Origin: Sphingopyxis sp. QXT-31
GTDB taxonomy: Bacteria; Pseudomonadota; Alphaproteobacteria; Sphingomonadales; Sphingomonadaceae
Assembly (NCBI RefSeq): GCF_001984035.1
Contig: NZ_CP019449.1
Coordinates: 1,612,001 to 1,676,000 of the forward strand
Direction of reading: 5' to 3'
DNA length: 64,000 nucleotides
This document shows, piece by piece, positions 60,128 to 64,000 of this stretch. The number at the start of each line of letters is the position of its first letter. The stretch's first letter is position 1. The position numbers and the translations under genes were made by a program. Under the pieces are notes generated by a model. It made no database searches. It saw only the letters and a list, made by a program, of their open reading frames with translations, and was not told the origin of the DNA.

Positions 60128-63100
60128 CTAGAACTTGATGCGGATACCTGCGCGGCCACCGGCACCCTCGCGATCACGCAGGCCATTGTTGCTGCCGAAC
60201 GAGCGCGTATAGTGGCCCTCGAAGAAGCCGCTGACGCCTTCGCTCTGGGCGATGGTGACGCCGACGATCGCTTCGCCATAATCGTCGATGCGATTGTTGG
60301 TGAAGGCCAAGGTCTGGCCGCCGCCGGTGAAGATCACCCGGTCTTTGCCCTTGAATTCGCGGACATAGTTGCCGCCGGCGTAGAGGGCGACTTCCGAACC
60401 GCTGAGGTTGAACGACCCGCCGATGCGGCCGCCGAAGCGCCCGCGCAGGCCTTCGTCCTCGTCGAAGCCGATCGTCGTTCCGAGCGGGGTCAGATCGTCG
60501 AAGTCGTTCTTGACGTAGGAGATGCTCGCGGCGGGTTCGACGAAGAAGCTGTCATTGCCGAAGCGAAAGCCCGCTTCGCCGCGCGCGCCATAGACGCTGC
60601 CGTTCAGATCCTGTTGAAAGCCCGCCCCGCTAACCTTGGTATCGGCCCAGATATAGTCATATTTGCCGAGCGCGTTGACGAAGAAGTTACCCGCCGAATA
60701 GCTGCCATAGGCGCCGCCGTTGACGACGTCGAAGCGCAGCCGGTCGGCCGAGCCCGCGAAGTTCATCGACGAGGTCAGATAGCCGCCGGTGACGCCGAAG
60801 GCGAAGCCGCCGGGCTCGCCGCTACCGCCGCTCACGTCAAAACCGAGCTGACCGCCGAAATAGTCCTGCTGATATCCGGTGTTGGTCAGGCCCGACTGGC
60901 CGAACGCGTTGAAACTGCGCTGGCCCTCGCGCTTCTCGACAGAGCCGTGGATCTGGATCCATGTCCGTCCGGCGACGTCGCCACCGCCCTGCGTCCACAG
61001 GGCATCGCGGCGAGCACGCAGCTGCGCAGACACGACGTCGGCCGATTTGAGCCACAGGCTGCGCACCCCTTCCGAATAATTGATCGTGCGGAATGCGGCA
61101 TCGCTGGGAGCGGCGGTGAGGAAGAAGGTTCCGTCGGCCGCATTATTCTGGATTTCAAAACGCACGAAGCCCAGATTCTGCGACCCGCCTGCCAGATCGA
61201 AGGCGTCCGCCGCCGATCCGATCCCGGCGCGGACCACTACCGTGCCTGGGTTGAACACCGGCGTGCTGCCAGCGGCTTGGTTGAGCACGACGATGGTGTT
61301 GCCGCTCGCCAAGCCGCCTACGATCAGCTGATCGGCGACAGTGGTCGTGCCAGTCAGAATATCGAGACCCAGTGTGCCGTTCGCGCCGGCATAGGTGCCC
61401 GGCAAGGTGAGCGTGTCACCCGCGCGCCCGTTGCGCAGATCGATCGTGCCGCTGTTGGCCAGGCTTTCGAGGCCGGTGAAGGTGGGGGTAACGACGGCGG
61501 TCGCTCCGCTGCCGATGAGGATCGTTCCGCTGTTGGCGAACACGTCGATGCCGCCCCCGAAATCGGGATTGACCCCGACGGTGAAGATGCCGCTGTTGTC
61601 CACGCGGTCGGCGCCGGCGGTCAGCCGGATATCCGAGCTGAGATTGCCGCTGTTGTTGATGACGATCGGACCGCCCGTCGCCAGCACCGCAAAGCCATTG
61701 GCATTGTTGGCGATCGTCCCGGCATTGTTGAGCGTGCTGCCATTGACCGACGACAGAACAATCGAATTGCCGTTCGCTGCGGTGACATTGCCGTTCGCCG
61801 CGAGCGATACGGTCGCATTGTCGCCGCCCGTGACGACAAGCGCATCACCGCCCGCGCCAAGGCTTTGCACCCGTCCGTTGACGGTCGCCGCCGCATCGCC
61901 GGTAGCGGTCACGACGACGGTGTCGACCATGGCCCCACTCGACGAGGCGTTGTTGACGATCACATTGGCATTGCCGTTGGTGGCCAAGGCGGTGACCGCC
62001 GATGCGTTGCCGCCGAATTCGGCCGTGCCGGTGGTGATCGCCGACCCCGACACCGTCACATTGGTGTTGGCGCCGCTGGCAAAGATCGCCGCGCGGGCAG
62101 CGCCTGTGTCATCGGCGAGGGTGGCGAGGGTGGAAACGTTGTTGGCGGAAACCGACACGCCGCCGGTGTCGGAAACGGCGAAGATGCCGCTGCCGCCGCG
62201 CCCGCTGGCCACGACATTTCCGGTGGTGAACACGCTGACTTCGCCGCTGTCGGACGAACCGAAGATCGCGGTCGATGCCTGGCCGGTCGAGGTTGCGTTC
62301 GCGCCGCGGATGACGACATTGCCGCCGGTCGATGTGGCGCTGACCCCGTTGGTCAGGGTACCGCCGGCGGTGACGCTGGTGAAGCCGATGTCGGCACCGC
62401 CCGCGCCCGCGACGGCGCTGATGCCGTCGGCGGCAAAGCCGGTCGTGGTGACGCCAAGCGTATCGACGGTCACTGAGCCGTTATTGGCGATCGCCGAAAC
62501 ACCGTCCGAATTGTCGCCGCCGGTTGCGATATTACCTGTCGAAACGATGACATTGCCGCCGCCGCTTTCGGCCGTCACGCCATTGGCGCGGCCGCCGGTG
62601 GTGACGATGTCGCCGGTGGTGAAGATGACGTCACCGGTTGCGGCGCTTGCGTCGACCCCCGCGGCGCTAAGACCGGCGGTCGAAACATTACGCGTGGTGA
62701 CGGCAACGTCGCCGGTCCCCGAAGCGCGCGCGACGACCGCGGTGGAATTGGGCAGGAAGAAGAAGTCGCTGCCCGCCGTGCCGGTGGTGGTGACGTCGCG
62801 CGCGATGACAGTGACGTTGGAATCGGTGCCGCCGATCGCCCGCACGCCGCCCGACAATTGCCCGGTGGTGCGAACGTCGTTGACATTGACCACAACCGGT
62901 CCGGCGGTGCTCGCGACATCCACGGCGTTGCTGTTGCCACCCGCGGTGCTGATCGTGCCGCCGTTGGTGACGGTGACGCCGCCGGGACCGGTGGCAAAGA
63001 TGCCGCGGCTGTTCGCGCCTTGGGTCGTGATATTGCCGGTGACGTTGACGGCGGCGGCGCCGGTGCCCGCAATGGCGCGGACACCGTCGGCGGTTGCGCC

Positions 63101-64000
63101 GGCGGTGCTGATGCTGTCGCCGTTGACCGTCGCGGTCGCCGATGCCTGTGGCCCGAAGAACAGGACCGCGGCGGGGATCAGCACGCCATTGGCATTGTCG
63201 CCGGTGGTGCTGATCGACGTGAAATTGACGTTCGCGCCGGTGACTCCGGTGGCGACGATGCCGTCGGCATTGGCGCCGGTGGTGGTGATCGTGCCGCCGT
63301 CGACGGTAACGGTGCCGGCGGAGGTGACGTTGATCGCATCGGCGTTGAGGCCGGAGGTTCCGATCGTGCCCGAAGTTACCGACAGCCCACCAGTGCCGTT
63401 GATAGCGCGAATGCCGACTGCGTCGGCGCCGCTGGTGGTGATGTTGTCCGAATCGATCGCGATCGTGCCGGTGCCGCCGGTCTGGGCGAGAATGCCGATA
63501 GAGCCGGGGTTCAGGAACCCGGCGCTGCCGCCCTCAGTGATGATCGTGCCTGATGTGATGTCGATGTTGCCAAAATCGCTATTGGCGTCGATCGCGGTCG
63601 CCGCGGTGCCTGCGGTCCGGATGCTGTTCGACTGGACCCGAATGTCACCGATATCGGTGCTGGCGCTGATTCCGCCGGCGCCGTCACCAAATGTGCGGAT
63701 CGCATTGGTGTCGACCGAGACATTGCCTTCCGACGAACTCGCGACAACGCCGATCGCATTGTCTCCGGTCGTCAGGATGCGATCCAAAGTGACCGAGATC
63801 GGATCGACATTGTTCGAGATCAGCGCGCCGAAGCCGCCGTCCGAATCGGTGGTGATGAGCGTGTTGGTGCCGCCATCGACGGTCAGGGCGCTGTCGCCGA
63901 CCGCGAGAATACCGATGTTGAAAGTGCCGCTGGTGTCGATGCGGACGCCGTCCTGAAGCACGATCGTCAGATCCGACGGCGGCACGATATAGGTGACGCC
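60128..64000 (-). CDS. Large autotransporter (beta-helix passenger, C-terminal beta-barrel), 5' end beyond window
   Basis: 1290 codons are visible and the frame is open to the window edge, so start and signal peptide are missing. The C-terminal about 290 residues (from RTWIQIHGSVEKREGQRSF) are a type V autotransporter barrel ending in aromatic F (GIRIKF), with FGVTGGYL and YIWADTKVSG strands. The passenger is built from dozens of short units such as ITTTGANADGIVATG and ISTAGATADGVRAIAG: [I/V]-x-T-x-G-x-x-[A/S]-x-G-[I/V]-x-A, typical of a right-handed beta-helix adhesin. Thr/Gly/Ala/Asn-rich, no Cys. Followed by a strong terminator. Confidence 0.9.
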   Translation of the reverse strand, partial: GVTYIVPPSDLTIVLQDGVRIDTSGTFNIGILAVGDSALTVDGGTNTLITTDSDGGFGALISNNVDPISVTLDRILTTGDNAIGVVASSSEGNVSVDTNAIRTFGDGAGGISASTDIGDIRVQSNSIRTAGTAATAIDANSDFGNIDITSGTIITEGGSAGFLNPGSIGILAQTGGTGTIAIDSDNITTSGADAVGIRAINGTGGLSVTSGTIGTSGLNADAINVTSAGTVTVDGGTITTTGANADGIVATGVTGANVNFTSISTTGDNANGVLIPAAVLFFGPQASATATVNGDSISTAGATADGVRAIAGTGAAAVNVTGNITTQGANSRGIFATGPGGVTVTNGGTISTAGGNSNAVDVASTAGPVVVNVNDVRTTGQLSGGVRAIGGTDSNVTVIARDVTTTGTAGSDFFFLPNSTAVVARASGTGDVAVTTRNVSTAGLSAAGVDASAATGDVIFTTGDIVTTGGRANGVTAESGGGNVIVSTGNIATGGDNSDGVSAIANNGSVTVDTLGVTTTGFAADGISAVAGAGGADIGFTSVTAGGTLTNGVSATSTGGNVVIRGANATSTGQASTAIFGSSDSGEVSVFTTGNVVASGRGGSGIFAVSDTGGVSVSANNVSTLATLADDTGAARAAIFASGANTNVTVSGSAITTGTAEFGGNASAVTALATNGNANVIVNNASSSGAMVDTVVVTATGDAAATVNGRVQSLGAGGDALVVTGGDNATVSLAANGNVTAANGNSIVLSSVNGSTLNNAGTIANNANGFAVLATGGPIVINNSGNLSSDIRLTAGADRVDNSGIFTVGVNPDFGGGIDVFANSGTILIGSGATAVVTPTFTGLESLANSGTIDLRNGRAGDTLTLPGTYAGANGTLGLDILTGTTTVADQLIVGGLASGNTIVVLNQAAGSTPVFNPGTVVVRAGIGSAADAFDLAGGSQNLGFVRFEIQNNAADGTFFLTAAPSDAAFRTINYSEGVRSLWLKSADVVSAQLRARRDALWTQGGGDVAGRTWIQIHGSVEKREGQRSFNAFGQSGLTNTGYQQDYFGGQLGFDVSGGSGEPGGFAFGVTGGYLTSSMNFAGSADRLRFDVVNGGAYGSYSAGNFFVNALGKYDYIWADTKVSGAGFQQDLNGSVYGARGEAGFRFGNDSFFVEPAASISYVKNDFDDLTPLGTTIGFDEDEGLRGRFGGRIGGSFNLSGSEVALYAGGNYVREFKGKDRVIFTGGGQTLAFTNNRIDDYGEAIVGVTIAQSEGVSGFFEGHYTRSFGSNNGLRDREGAGGRAGIRIKF

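Noticed and set aside
60014..63956. Long plus-strand frames (820 and 853 codons)
   Set aside because: Antisense of the autotransporter; the repeat structure of the real gene keeps the opposite frames open.
60990..64000. Regular repeats that could suggest a CRISPR or tandem array
   Set aside because: The units are coding beta-helix repeats in one open frame, vary in length and sequence, and have no conserved spacer-repeat pattern. No CRISPR array or cas gene was seen in the window.

Overview
The window is GC-rich chromosomal DNA from an alphaproteobacterium of the order Sphingomonadales, most likely a Sphingopyxis or close relative. That placement is an inference from gene order and content: the argS-SPOR-nagZ-scpA-scpB-tatABC run, a cpa/tad pilus locus, an entericidin, EcfG-type stress promoters, CtrA-like and PHO-like boxes, and PhoX/PhoD secreted phosphatases. 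No rRNA is present to settle the genus.

Layout. 0-10 kb: a cut-off YhhN-family membrane protein, trmFO, an EF-hand protein, oxyR, moaE-moaD-pgsA, an LplT-like transporter, a small tail-anchored protein behind a CtrA-like box, RNase T2-nadC, a nitronate monooxygenase-type enzyme and a cyclophilin. 10-19 kb: mgtE, an entericidin lipoprotein, then the long leftward block argS-SPOR-nagZ-scpA-scpB-tatA-tatB-tatC. 19-23 kb: ispH-thrB-rnhA, a DUF1508 protein and an FAD-dependent oxidoreductase. 23.4-30.5 kb: the Tad/Cpa pilus cluster cpaA-B-C-D-E-tadB-tadC, closed by a strong terminator but lacking cpaF and a pilin gene. 30.5-41.2 kb: an FAH-family hydrolase, a Tat-exported small protein, a PhoR-like kinase without a partner regulator, rplY-pth, an SDR with a Tat-like leader, phoX behind a near-consensus PHO box, a serine hydrolase, a CAP-domain protein and ychF.

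41.2-47.4 kb is patchy. It has a tRNA-Leu-like sequence with a collapsed anticodon loop, A/T-richer DUF4304 and lipoprotein genes, dispersed repeats, a MerR regulator with a mer-type operator next to a glutaredoxin-MauE fusion broken by one in-frame stop, then phoD, an Asp/Glu-type racemase and an isolated DUF3800 gene. 47.4-54.9 kb is core again: mutL and the cell-shape operon mreB-mreC-mreD-mrdA-mrdB.

54.9-60 kb begins with tRNA-Lys(CTT), followed by the C-terminal remnant of a tyrosine recombinase and an A/T-rich island holding an unrecognised 275-aa protein and an EF-Tu domain-3-like protein. After that come small stress-type genes (UVR-motif protein, DUF3253, DUF1206 behind a perfect EcfG-type promoter) mixed with fragments of a PfpI-type protein and an alpha/beta-hydrolase. 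60.1-64 kb is the 3' part of a very large autotransporter that runs off the window.

Three themes link the genes. Cell-envelope growth and export are served by mreBCD-mrdAB, nagZ, tatABC and several proteins with twin-arginine leaders. Phosphate scavenging is served by phoR, phoX and phoD. Stress response is served by oxyR, the entericidin and DUF1206. I see no convincing new multi-gene system. The most unusual signals are the missing pilus ATPase, the single stop in the MerR-controlled glutaredoxin gene, the tRNA-like element, the covarying dispersed repeat and the tRNA-Lys island.
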